This document shows, piece after piece, positions 1 to 6,555 of a DNA stretch of 32,121 nucleotides. The stretch's first letter is position 1; each line of letters starts with the position of its first letter. The DNA lies in contig NZ_CALBWL010000075.1 in the NCBI RefSeq assembly GCF_937973075.1, positions 1-32,121 of the forward strand. Direction: 5' to 3'. Below the pieces are notes generated by a model, which saw only the letters and a program-made list of their open reading frames with translations, did not search any database and was not told the origin of the DNA. The DNA is from an uncultured Campylobacter sp. (GTDB taxonomy: Bacteria > Campylobacterota > Campylobacteria > Campylobacterales > Campylobacteraceae). Position numbers and translations under genes: made by a program.

Positions 1-386
1 TCCATTGCCGTTTGCTTACTCATATTTTCTTTTTTGAAGCGCTTTCTCTTTTCCTGATTATTGTTGCCTAAAAAGCAATATTTACAGGCCAGATTACATT
101 GTTCGCTTAAAATAAAATAGCATACGTTTATTTGCGGCTGAGGAATAACCGATTTTACAAAATTTAAAATTTTTTCATCATCGCCCTCTTTGACTAAAAT
201 TTTATACTTTATCAATTCATCGATTTCGCATTTTAAATCTTGTGATAATTTCACGTTTTTGTCAACGGTCTCTTTTATTTTCTTAAATTTGTTATCGCTT
301 AAATAGATCGGCTTCATCCTTAAAGAGTTATATAATGCTACATCATTACCTACATGAAAGGCGAAGCCATATTTTGAAAAAATCAT
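1..386 (-). CDS. Radical SAM peptide maturase, N-terminal part (cut by window edge)
   Basis: Only the first 128 codons lie in the window. I translated them directly: the protein starts MIFSKYGFAFHVGND and carries SEQCNLACKYCFLGNN, in which C97, C101 and C104 form the CxxxCxxC motif that holds the [4Fe-4S] cluster of radical SAM enzymes. About 90 residues precede the motif. In SPASM-type peptide maturases such an extension often contains the domain that binds the precursor's leader; that role is inferred. The start at 386 is chosen because AAGGA (392-396) lies 5 nt upstream. The gene begins 48 nt after the stop of a cysteine-rich small peptide on the same strand, which is the classic layout for a RiPP precursor and its modifying enzyme. 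The C-terminal half, where SPASM cluster cysteines would be, is outside the window, so the subfamily cannot be fixed. Confidence 0.85.
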   Translation of the reverse strand, partial: MIFSKYGFAFHVGNDVALYNSLRMKPIYLSDNKFKKIKETVDKNVKLSQDLKCEIDELIKYKILVKEGDDEKILNFVKSVIPQPQINVCYFILSEQCNLACKYCFLGNNNQEKRKRFKKENMSKQTAM

Positions 387-403
387 AAAAATCCTTGAAA
401 TAG

Positions 404-429
404 TATCGGCGGATTTTGGTCCGCCGATA
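404..429 (-). terminator. Perfect 10-bp hairpin between precursor and maturase genes
   Basis: TATCGGCGGA and TCCGCCGATA flank a 6-nt loop, giving a fully paired GC-rich stem in the 48-nt gap between the peptide gene and the radical SAM gene. No T-run follows, so it is more likely a leaky terminator or an mRNA-stabilising structure than a full stop. Such elements commonly make precursor transcripts outnumber enzyme transcripts; that role here is inferred. Confidence 0.6.
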
Positions 430-434
430 AATTT

Positions 435-599
435 TTAGCATATTTCCCATGCAATTTTGTCGTTTTCACTTCTACGACCGCGGCACGAGCATACGCACAT
501 GCCACAACTGCATGAGCAAAAGCAAGCGCAAGTTCGGCCTGCGACAACTTCAACAATTTTGCCGAATAGCTTTTCATATTGATTTATAGTGGCGCTCAT
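435..599 (-). CDS. Cysteine-rich RiPP precursor peptide candidate (C-x-C repeats)
   Basis: A 54-codon gene, too short for usual gene callers. It starts MSATINQYEKLFGKIVEVVA, an amphipathic leader-like stretch, followed by the core CACFCSCSCGMCVCSC at residues 24-39. Cysteines 24, 26, 28, 30 and 32 alternate strictly, then 35, 37 and 39 do the same after a two-residue step. A basic run RGRR (40-43), an acidic/polar tail and a last Cys54 follow. The start is well supported: AAAGGAG (605-611) ends 5 nt before the ATG. It lies directly upstream of a radical SAM enzyme gene, whose family commonly makes Cys-derived thioether or other crosslinks in such peptides. The family relation is inferred; I do not recognise this precursor class. 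The core differs from CXXX-repeat targets and from SCIFF (six cysteines in about 45 residues) because spacing is every second residue. An overlapping frame on the same strand lacks a ribosome binding site. Confidence 0.78.
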   Translation of the reverse strand: MSATINQYEKLFGKIVEVVAGRTCACFCSCSCGMCVCSCRGRRSENDKIAWEIC

Positions 600-633
600 T
601 TCTTCTCCTTTCTCTAGAAATTTACTAATTACT

Positions 634-647
634 TATCCTATAGGATA
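634..647. promoter_or_regulatory. Perfect 14-bp palindrome, probable operator
   Basis: TATCCTATAGGATA is fully self-complementary and lies between the peptide gene and the divergent XRE regulator gene. A second copy of its core is at 689-702, and a third GGAT/ATCC inverted pair is at 657-667. Palindromes of this size in a divergent promoter next to an XRE gene are typical binding sites for that regulator; this is inferred. Confidence 0.6.
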
Positions 648-688
648 TAGATTTGAGGATTTTATCCAAATAAAGTTTAATTTTTACT

Positions 689-702
689 TTACCTATAGGA
701 TA
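689..702. promoter_or_regulatory. Second operator copy overlapping the regulator's ribosome binding site
   Basis: CCTATAGG (692-699) plus the right half-site TAGGATA repeat the palindrome at 634-647; the left arm is degenerate. The AGGA at 697-700 is also the Shine-Dalgarno sequence of the XRE gene, 6 nt before its ATG, so binding here would plausibly repress the regulator's own expression. Confidence 0.5.
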
Positions 703-706
703 AAAA

Positions 707-967
707 ATGAGTGAAAATTTAGCTTTTTTTGACGGCGACGAGATACGAAATTTTTATCTGCAAATCTCCTCCAACGTCCGCAAACTACGCGAAAGCAAGG
801 GTATGAGCCAACTGGATATGGCGCTAAGTATGGATATAAAGTCAGTCGCGTTTTACTCAAACTGCGAGAGTTGCCGCTACGACAAGCACTTCAATCTTGA
901 GCATATTTATAAAATTTCAAAAATTTTAGGCATCGAGGTGGGCGAAATTTTTAAATTTGAGGCTTAA
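707..967 (+). CDS. XRE-family helix-turn-helix transcriptional regulator
   Basis: An 86-residue protein consisting mostly of one HTH domain (about residues 18-82): NVRKLRESKGMSQLDMALSM resembles the first helices of Cro/C1-type domains, and KISKILGIEVGEIFKF is the usual last helix and end. The first 17 residues are acidic and unrelated to the domain. The start is fixed by AGGA 6 nt upstream. It is divergent from the cysteine-rich peptide and radical SAM genes. The 107-nt gap holds two copies of a TATCCTATAGGATA-like palindrome, one over its own ribosome binding site, so it probably controls both directions. It has no sensor domain, so any signal would have to act on the HTH domain or a partner protein. 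Confidence 0.85.
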   Translation: MSENLAFFDGDEIRNFYLQISSNVRKLRESKGMSQLDMALSMDIKSVAFYSNCESCRYDKHFNLEHIYKISKILGIEVGEIFKFEA

Positions 968-1092
968 AAATTTATAAACTTGAAAGTTTGAATTTTTGGC
1001 AAAACAGACAATGATCAAACGCAATGATAAGTCTATCGATTTATGCTCAGATGTTTTTACATTTTTAGGTGCGAACCATGCGTGTATTATAA

Positions 1093-1127
1093 AAATTTTA
1101 ACGCCCGTCCGGCGAGCGTTAAAATTT
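1093..1127. terminator. Bidirectional intrinsic terminator
   Basis: AAATTTTAACGC (1093-1104) and GCGTTAAAATTT (1116-1127) form a perfect 12-bp stem around an 11-nt loop. The A/T-rich base of the stem provides a U-rich tail on either strand. It sits between the convergent XRE gene and kdsA and can serve both. Confidence 0.75.
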
Positions 1128-1184
1128 CAAACCGCCTTTTAATAAGCATCAAGAAAAAGCAAATTTTGCCAATATATTAAAATT

Positions 1185-2327
1185 TTAAAATCCGAGCGCT
1201 TTTTGAATTGCGAGCGTCTGGGCTACGACGCGCTCTAGCTGCTGCAGATTTAGCATATTCGGCCCATCCGAAAGCGCGTGAGCGGGATCAGGGTGCGTTT
1301 CGTAAAAAAAGCCGTCCACGCCCACGGCCGCCGCCGCCCGCGCGAGGTACGGCACGAAGCGCGAGTCGCCGCCGCTCGTAGCGCCGATACTAGGCATCTG
1401 CACGCTGTGCGTCGCGTCAAAAATAACCGGCGCAAACTCGCGCATAATCGGCAGCGAGCGCATATCGACGATCAAATTTCCGTAGCCGAAGGTACTGCCG
1501 CGCTCGGTGAGCCAAACGCCGTAGCGGCGCGCCAGATCGTGCATCCCTTCGCCGCTTGGCTGCGAGGCACTTATCGAGCCGTCTTGCGCGTTGCAAGTAT
1601 GAGATAAGTTTCGCTGTGAGGCGCTTTGCGCTTCGTTATCGCTTCGTGCGACACAAGGCGTCGCCGTACCTTTAGCGGCATTTTCGGCACCGCTTTTAGC
1701 GCCGCAAGTATGAATAAAATTTTGTGCGTCCTGACGGGTGCTGCAAGAATTTTGTGCGCCTAGCGCCGAAGATCCGTCATTCGCACCGTCTTGGGCGCCG
1801 TTTTGCGCGCCGCAAATTTCTGTATCGCCGGAGCGGGTGCTGTTTTGAGCGGCCTTTGTATTGTTAGATACCGCGCCGCTTTGCGGAGTATAGGTCCGCG
1901 CGCTACGGGTTTGCAGCACCTTTTCGACACTGTGTTTCATCGCCTGCGGCGATAAAAACTGACCCTTTTTGATGTTTACTACCGCTTGCGTGCTAGCTGC
2001 GGCGACGAGCAGGTCGGTTTGGCGGCACAAAAACGCGGGTATTTGCAGCACGTCGGCGACGCGCGCGACGGGCTCTGCCTGGTAGCTTTCGTGGATATCG
2101 GTTAAAATTTTATAGCCGAATTTTTCCTTTACTTCCGCTAAAATTTCGCAGCCGCGCTCAAGCCCCGGGCCGCGGAAGCTTGAGATGCTGGTGCGGTTGG
2201 CTTTATCGAAGCTGCTTTTGAAGTAAAATTCTACCCCGCTCATTTCGTTAAATTTGCGCAAACTTTCCGCGACTTGCATTATCAGCTCGCGACTTTCGAT
2301 CACGCAGGGTCCTGCGATCATTATCAT
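1185..2327 (-). CDS. kdsA: 3-deoxy-8-phosphooctulonate synthase (Kdo-8-P synthase) with a large insert
   Basis: KdsA condenses phosphoenolpyruvate with arabinose 5-phosphate in the cytosol, the committed step of Kdo synthesis for lipopolysaccharide. Family marks are AGPCVIES at the start, FKSSFDKANRTS (37-48), CRQTDLL (101-107), ERGSTFGYGNLIVDMRS (275-291) and DATHSVQ. The protein is of the metal-dependent type: C8, H307, E343 and D354 match the spacing of the Aquifex metal ligands (His-Glu 36, Glu-Asp 11). It is 380 residues long against about 270 in relatives. The extra ~125 residues lie at about 141-265, between EKVLQ and VWLTERG, where a short turn is expected. The insert is rich in Gln, Asn, Gly, Ala and Ser, has five cysteines and shows imperfect repeats (HTCGAKSGAEN, HTCNAQDGS, ICGAQNGAQDG). 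The frame is open throughout, so the enzyme is probably functional. It lies 52 nt after the transglycosylase gene, probably cotranscribed. Confidence 0.93.
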   Translation of the reverse strand: MIMIAGPCVIESRELIMQVAESLRKFNEMSGVEFYFKSSFDKANRTSISSFRGPGLERGCEILAEVKEKFGYKILTDIHESYQAEPVARVADVLQIPAFLCRQTDLLVAAASTQAVVNIKKGQFLSPQAMKHSVEKVLQTRSARTYTPQSGAVSNNTKAAQNSTRSGDTEICGAQNGAQDGANDGSSALGAQNSCSTRQDAQNFIHTCGAKSGAENAAKGTATPCVARSDNEAQSASQRNLSHTCNAQDGSISASQPSGEGMHDLARRYGVWLTERGSTFGYGNLIVDMRSLPIMREFAPVIFDATHSVQMPSIGATSGGDSRFVPYLARAAAAVGVDGFFYETHPDPAHALSDGPNMLNLQQLERVVAQTLAIQKALGF

Positions 2328-2378
2328 GAAATATCCTTTTTTAAAATTTACGCGATTTTAGCGAAATTTTACTAACTC

Positions 2379-2966
2379 TTAATAGGGCTTGCCGAAAAAT
2401 TTCTCGTAATGCTCGTAAAAGCGTTTGTAGTATGGGTTTGAGTAGCGCTTGCGCATGCCGTAGTTGTAGCACTCAATCGTGTCTTTGATATTTTTATTTT
2501 TGGCGTTCCAGCATTTGCGCAGGATCTTGGCGCATTTGGTGAGGTTATACATTGGGTTGAATATATAATCGATCTCATTTTGGCTGAAATTTACGGCGTT
2601 TAGCTGCCCGAGTCCTACGTCAATGCTAAATCCGTCCTCATACAGGTACTTGGCGATCTGCACGGCGTAAATTTCGTTTGCCGGTATTATCGTAACGACC
2701 CATTTGCTGGAATTTAGGCTGTAGTTGCTCGTCCTGATACGGATATTTTGATTGCGCAGGCTTGCAAAATAATCGGCGTTTGCTTTGTTTGTCAAAAAGG
2801 AGATCGTGTAGGGCTCGAAGTCGCTTTCGATTTTGACGATGGTGTAGAGGATCTCGGGCTTGACGCCTTCATTTTGCGCTACTGCGGCGATGGCGTTTAC
2901 GATCTCGTTCGGCGAGTAAGCGGGGGCTTGAAGCGCTAAAAACAGGGCGAAAACCAACTTTTTCAT
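2379..2966 (-). CDS. Small lytic transglycosylase (SLT/VirB1-like)
   Basis: A 195-residue exported protein. A signal peptide covers about residues 1-17 (MKKLVFALFLALQAPAYS). The goose-lysozyme/SLT fold shows at ILYTIVKIESDFEPYTIS, with E47 in the KIES motif as the expected catalytic acid, and at IDVGLGQLNAVNF and CYNYGM, which match the GLMQLN and YN(A/Y)G motifs of the family. Such enzymes cleave the MurNAc-GlcNAc bond of peptidoglycan in the periplasm, for wall turnover or to open the wall for machines. No secretion or conjugation genes lie beside it, so a specific partner cannot be named. It is upstream of kdsA on the same strand. Confidence 0.85.
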   Translation of the reverse strand: MKKLVFALFLALQAPAYSPNEIVNAIAAVAQNEGVKPEILYTIVKIESDFEPYTISFLTNKANADYFASLRNQNIRIRTSNYSLNSSKWVVTIIPANEIYAVQIAKYLYEDGFSIDVGLGQLNAVNFSQNEIDYIFNPMYNLTKCAKILRKCWNAKNKNIKDTIECYNYGMRKRYSNPYYKRFYEHYEKFFGKPY

Positions 2967-3064
2967 CTAAATTTACCGAGCCTTTGATAAAATTTTATGT
3001 CGCAAGTATAGCACAATTTCAGTCTTTTCATCATTGTTTAAGTGAAAATTAATCGTATTGGATA

Positions 3065-3070
3065 TATAAT
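3065..3070 (+). promoter_or_regulatory. -10 element of the tRNA operon promoter
   Basis: TATAAT, preceded by TATA and an AT-rich stretch, lies about 25 nt before tRNA-Val. No clear -35 hexamer is visible, as is usual for Campylobacter sigma-70 promoters. Confidence 0.6.
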
Positions 3071-3094
3071 CACATTTCTTTTTTAAACCCAAAT

Positions 3095-3170
3095 GGTCGC
3101 TTAGCTCAGCTGGTAGAGCGCCACCCTTACAAGGTGGATGTCGCAGGTTCGATCCCTACAGCGACCACCA
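3095..3170 (+). tRNA. tRNA-Val (anticodon TAC)
   Basis: The 76-nt cloverleaf has acceptor stem GGTCGCT/AGCGACC, anticodon arm CCACC-CTTACAA-GGTGG with TAC as anticodon, a TTCGATC T-loop and an encoded CCA end. Confidence 0.97.
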
Positions 3171-3230
3171 TTTTGAAATCCTTGGATTTCATACTTCTTT
3201 AGCACTTGTACCGCAAGTGTGATTTTTGGT

Positions 3231-3307
3231 GCGACGGTAGTTCAGCTGGTTAGAATGCCGCCCTGTCACGGCGGAGGTCGTGGGTTCGAGCCCCATTCGT
3301 CGCGCCA
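3231..3307 (+). tRNA. tRNA-Asp (anticodon GTC)
   Basis: The 77-nt cloverleaf has acceptor stem GCGACGG/TCGTCGC with one G-T pair, anticodon arm CCGCC-CTGTCAC-GGCGG, discriminator G as expected for tRNA-Asp, and encoded CCA. Confidence 0.97.
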
Positions 3308-3318
3308 CTTCTTACGAT

Positions 3319-3394
3319 GTCTTGCTAGCTCAGTAGGTAGAGCATCTCACTTTTAATGAGGGGGTCGTTGGTTCGAATCCAACGCAGGACACCA
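3319..3394 (+). tRNA. tRNA-Lys (anticodon TTT)
   Basis: Acceptor stem GTCTTGC/GCAGGAC, anticodon loop CTTTTAA with TTT, and an encoded CCA end. It is the last tRNA of the cluster and the one nearest the integrase gene, so its 3' end is the probable attachment site of the adjacent mobile element. Confidence 0.97.
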
Positions 3395-3437
3395 CCCACC
3401 AAATTTTCCCCCTAATTTTAGTTTTTTGATTTTTTTT

Positions 3438-3460
3438 AAAAGCCCTGTTTTACGGCTTTT
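3438..3460 (+). terminator. Intrinsic terminator of the tRNA operon
   Basis: AAAAGCC (3438-3444) and GGCTTTT (3454-3460) pair around a 9-nt loop and are followed by further T residues. Confidence 0.75.
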
Positions 3461-3515
3461 TCAAATTTTTTCAAAAAAATTTCAAATGCTAAAAACGCTA
3501 GATTATACAGGCGGT

Positions 3516-3560
3516 TTAAGAGAAACTACTATATATTAAAAAATGTATAGTAGCTCTTAA
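3516..3560. repeat. Long imperfect inverted repeat upstream of the integrase
   Basis: TTAAGAG and ACTACTATA (3516-3533) are mirrored by TATAGTAG and CTCTTAA (3546-3560), with a 3-nt bulge and an AT-rich loop. It lies between the tRNA terminator and the integrase gene. It could be a binding site for the integrase or its excision factor, or an RNA hairpin in the integrase leader; the sequence alone does not decide. Confidence 0.6.
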
Positions 3561-3633
3561 GCTTGTTAAACTCTTTGGAAACTTTTATAATTTGTCCTAT
3601 GAAACTATATTAAATTTTAAAGGATAAGTAGTT

Positions 3634-4860
3634 ATGAAAGTTTTTTCTAAAATTAAAGACGATCCGGCTTTTAAAACGGACCCCGATAAAGTGATCAGAA
3701 ATTTCTCCCTGCCTCATCGTAAAAATACTATGGTAGAAATGATAGATGAGCATATAGCAGTTAGATTTTACCGCTCATTTAATAAAAAGGGAGAGCAAAC
3801 AATCCATAGGCACTATCACTATTGCATAGGCGGCAAGCTGATTAAGTCTTTAGGTAATGCAGATGAGATAAGCCTAAGCAAAGCCAAAGAAACTCTTAAA
3901 GGTCTAATGATAGATGATTCTGCTAAGCTAACTCCTGCTAAAAATACTCTGGCAAGCGTTTATAGACAGTTTTGCAGACATAACGGCAATGTTGCATTAG
4001 CAACCTCTAAAAGACGAGATATTAGCTTTAAAGCTTTAAGGGATATTTGTGACAAAGATATAAACAAGATAAGCAAAAAGGATATTATGCCGATACTGGA
4101 TTATTATTACGATAATGAGAAGTACGCCTCCTTAGAAATTTTATTTAAACTCATTAAAAGACTATTCAGATATGCTCGTATAAGAGATATTTCTAAAAAT
4201 CCATTATTTGCAGAAGAGGTGTTTAAGGACTTTTATAATATACCTCGCCATAGCGAATACCCATATATAAAAGATGACTTGGATTTAACCGTACTTATTA
4301 AATTTATCATGAACTATCCTCATCAAATAGGAGTCAAGAATGCTTTGATCTTTGGACTGCTTACGGGGCTAAGAAGCTCAAATGTAAGAAATTTAACCCA
4401 TGAGCATTTAAAAATAGGTGATGATGGAGAATACTACTTACTATTTCCACAAGATGAGAATAAGGTAAAAAGCAATGGAGATGAACATCTGGGACTTCCT
4501 ACAGAAGTAGGGCAATGGCTGCAAAGGTTACACGCTCATAATAGCAGCTGCCCGTTATGCTTTGCCAATACGCAAGGAGAGGTACTAAGCGATATGACTC
4601 TAGTTAAAGCACTTAAAACCTATGCTCCCGTAATAGCTAAGAATAGATTGGTCTTTCACTCTTTTAGAAAGATACTAGAAACCTTTGCATATGAAAAAAT
4701 CCATGAGAACAAGCTAGATCCTTATAGCATTGAACGCACCCTTTTTCATGCACAAAAAGAGATACAAAAGATTTATAACAAAGCTACGAATATTGAGAAT
4801 ACGCGTAGGGTTTTAACATGGTGGCTAGGTTATTTAAAGGGGTTGGGGTTTAAATTTTAA
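3634..4860 (+). CDS. Tyrosine-recombinase integrase of a tRNA-Lys-associated element
   Basis: A 408-residue site-specific recombinase. The catalytic set of the family is present: R247 in LLTGLRSSNVRNL, H342 and R345 in FHSFRK, H372 in LFHAQ and the nucleophile Y381 in KIYNKAT, with the usual nine residues between the last histidine and the tyrosine. The N-terminal ~100 residues form an arm-binding type domain, and residues about 110-200 the core-binding helices. The ATG at 3634 follows AAAGGA by about 10 nt. It starts 239 nt after tRNA-Lys and reads away from it, the common layout of an integrated genomic island. I could not find a second copy of the tRNA 3' end in this window, so the element is either larger than the window on this side or its far end is lost. 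Confidence 0.92.
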   Translation: MKVFSKIKDDPAFKTDPDKVIRNFSLPHRKNTMVEMIDEHIAVRFYRSFNKKGEQTIHRHYHYCIGGKLIKSLGNADEISLSKAKETLKGLMIDDSAKLTPAKNTLASVYRQFCRHNGNVALATSKRRDISFKALRDICDKDINKISKKDIMPILDYYYDNEKYASLEILFKLIKRLFRYARIRDISKNPLFAEEVFKDFYNIPRHSEYPYIKDDLDLTVLIKFIMNYPHQIGVKNALIFGLLTGLRSSNVRNLTHEHLKIGDDGEYYLLFPQDENKVKSNGDEHLGLPTEVGQWLQRLHAHNSSCPLCFANTQGEVLSDMTLVKALKTYAPVIAKNRLVFHSFRKILETFAYEKIHENKLDPYSIERTLFHAQKEIQKIYNKATNIENTRRVLTWWLGYLKGLGFKF

Positions 4861-5470
4861 GGAGAGAGAGGGGGGCTAAAGGATAGTTTCTTAGGGGGTT
4901 TACGCGATTGTTGATTGAACAGAATACATCTGGCAAGCTTAAAAAAGTAATATATACGGCAAATACTATAGATAATAGCAAAGCTCTTGCCATAAACGGA
5001 TAAATACTATAAACATACAGAGGATTTTCTAATATAGCTAAGTCTATAGAAAATAACCGGGATGAGCTTACTACGTATTTCAGATATTCTAAAGCTATTA
5101 GTAAGCCCATTTAATTCATTAATTCCATAATACATGAGTTTCATATACATAGGCAGCGTAAATTTCTCAACTAAATCAGCCTTCTACCCATTACAGGGAT
5201 ATTTTCTTATAAAAGTCTTTCTAGTTAAATTTTAAACTCGTCTCTTTTATTTCTTTTAGGAGCATCCTTTACTAAAGCATTGCTCTTACAGATAGAGTAA
5301 CCTCCATCTATCTCTTTATAGATATTTTATGTAAAACCCTACTTTAAGTATACGCAGCCTTGCTTTAATAGGAATTTGAGCATTGACAGGGGTATCAAAG
5401 ATATTTAGGATATTTAAATCATCTAAGCATCATTAAGCATTAAAAAAGGCATTTAAATACCGAAGGCATC
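4861..5470. other. Gene-free decayed stretch inside the island
   Basis: No convincing gene is present. The only sizeable open frame (minus strand, 4850-5110) has no ribosome binding site and overlaps the integrase end. The minus strand of about 5,200-5,400 has short coding-like stretches broken by stops, which suggests remnants of lost island genes. I could not assign them to a family. Confidence 0.5.
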
Positions 5471-5489
5471 TATCTAGCCATTCCCTCTT

Positions 5490-5680
5490 TAATCAAACTA
5501 AGTAATGCCTATAACGAGCAATAGCAAGATCAAAGCGGATGCAACCGCAGCTTTTAATCAAACCTAAGTAATGCCTATAATAAAACCAAGAATGGCTATA
5601 ATCAAACCAAGTAATGCTTATCCCATAATCCAATCAAGCCATCTATACTATAACCCAACCAAATAATGCCTAGTTATCTC
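5490..5680. repeat. Degenerate copies of the recombinase 3' end
   Basis: Read on the minus strand, a unit close to AGGCATTACTTGGTTTGATT occurs about four times, at roughly 5,495-5,515, 5,555-5,580, 5,600-5,622 and 5,655-5,672. The last is the real 3' end of the recombinase gene and encodes RHYLVGL, including the catalytic tyrosine. The other copies still spell HYL but sit in non-coding DNA at irregular spacing. Confidence 0.65.
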
Positions 5681-6544
5681 CACTCTTGAATGCCCCATAT
5701 CTATAGATACCTGAGCTAGAGCTTCTATATGACTCATACCCTCTTTACGCAACTCCTCATATCTTTCTTGAGCGAAGTTATACCTAAGCCCATGAGTTCC
5801 TCTACTATCCGCTCCTGATGCTTTTAGATCCTTTACGTACGCGTTTTTTGGGGCATAGTATCCAGATTCCTTAGCAAGCTTTAGCTGCCTTATAGTCTTA
5901 TCGCTTAGCTTTTTAGTACTGTAGCATAAGCCGTTCTTGCTGCCGAGTATGGTTATACTATTATCGTCGTTGATTTCCCATTTGCTTGAGTTAATGGCAT
6001 CATCTAGTCTTAGTCCTGCCTCTAATTGAAGCTTAGCGGATATATAATACAGTGAGCTTAATTGCATATTGCTTATGATTTTATATGGGTTTTCATAGGC
6101 TCTGTTATAATGCCTTTTACGAAGGTTCATCCCTTTTTTCTTAAATTCTTTCCGAACGTCCGTAATATCTTTTCCCGATACGTTTAAGCCTAGCTTACTG
6201 CAATTATCAAAGCTCTTAGCTAATGCAGATATATAGGTATTAAGTGTTCCGCCGCTTATTTCATTTGCTTTTAGCAGTAGCCACTCTCTTGCACTACCGG
6301 CACCAATATTTTGCGTTATTTTTTGACCGTGCCTAGCTTTAAGAAATTCTATATATTGAGTAGTTACCGCTCTTAAGTTTTGAATGCTTTTAATGCTATG
6401 GGCGTATGTGCTTTTTGTATGACCATTTTGTCCTTTAAGCTTGCTATTACGCCTTACGTTACTTTTAGATATTCCTATACCGTTTGCTTGCTTCATAATC
6501 TGAGAGATAATAGCTTTAGCGTTCATTCTAATATGTAGAGCCAT
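5648..6544 (-). CDS. Second tyrosine recombinase/integrase
   Basis: A 298-residue recombinase with catalytic residues R179 (EAGLRLDD), H251 and R254 (HGLR), H285 (MGHSR) and Y294 (RHYL). Lys203 may be the beta-turn lysine. H285 to Y294 is the normal nine-residue step, and the protein ends four residues after the tyrosine. The N-terminal region (about 45-120) is the core-binding domain. The start at 6544 is preceded by AAAGG 8 nt upstream; a second Met at residue 7 has no such site. It follows an HTH-protein gene by 11 nt and is probably cotranscribed with it. The short, sharply ending C terminus and the copies of its end sequence downstream are unusual. A decayed copy of its 5' end lies near 25,345-25,530. 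Confidence 0.9.
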   Translation of the reverse strand: MALHIRMNAKAIISQIMKQANGIGISKSNVRRNSKLKGQNGHTKSTYAHSIKSIQNLRAVTTQYIEFLKARHGQKITQNIGAGSAREWLLLKANEISGGTLNTYISALAKSFDNCSKLGLNVSGKDITDVRKEFKKKGMNLRKRHYNRAYENPYKIISNMQLSSLYYISAKLQLEAGLRLDDAINSSKWEINDDNSITILGSKNGLCYSTKKLSDKTIRQLKLAKESGYYAPKNAYVKDLKASGADSRGTHGLRYNFAQERYEELRKEGMSHIEALAQVSIDMGHSRVEITRHYLVGL

Positions 6545-6555
6545 GATATATACCT

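Noticed and set aside
383..577. 64-codon open frame on the minus strand over the cysteine-rich peptide gene
   Set aside because: It has no ribosome binding site and overlaps both the peptide gene and the radical SAM start in another frame. The 435-599 frame has a strong site and a sensible composition.
1278..1607. Plus-strand open frame opposite kdsA
   Set aside because: Arg/Ala-rich antisense shadow of a GC-rich coding region with no start signal and no family resemblance.
4850..5110. 86-codon hydrophobic minus-strand frame
   Set aside because: No ribosome binding site before its ATG, it overlaps the integrase end, and its hydrophobic translation is expected from AT-rich DNA.
5490..5680. 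Possible CRISPR-like array
   Set aside because: Units are degenerate and irregularly spaced, match the 3' end of the neighbouring recombinase gene, and no cas genes are present.
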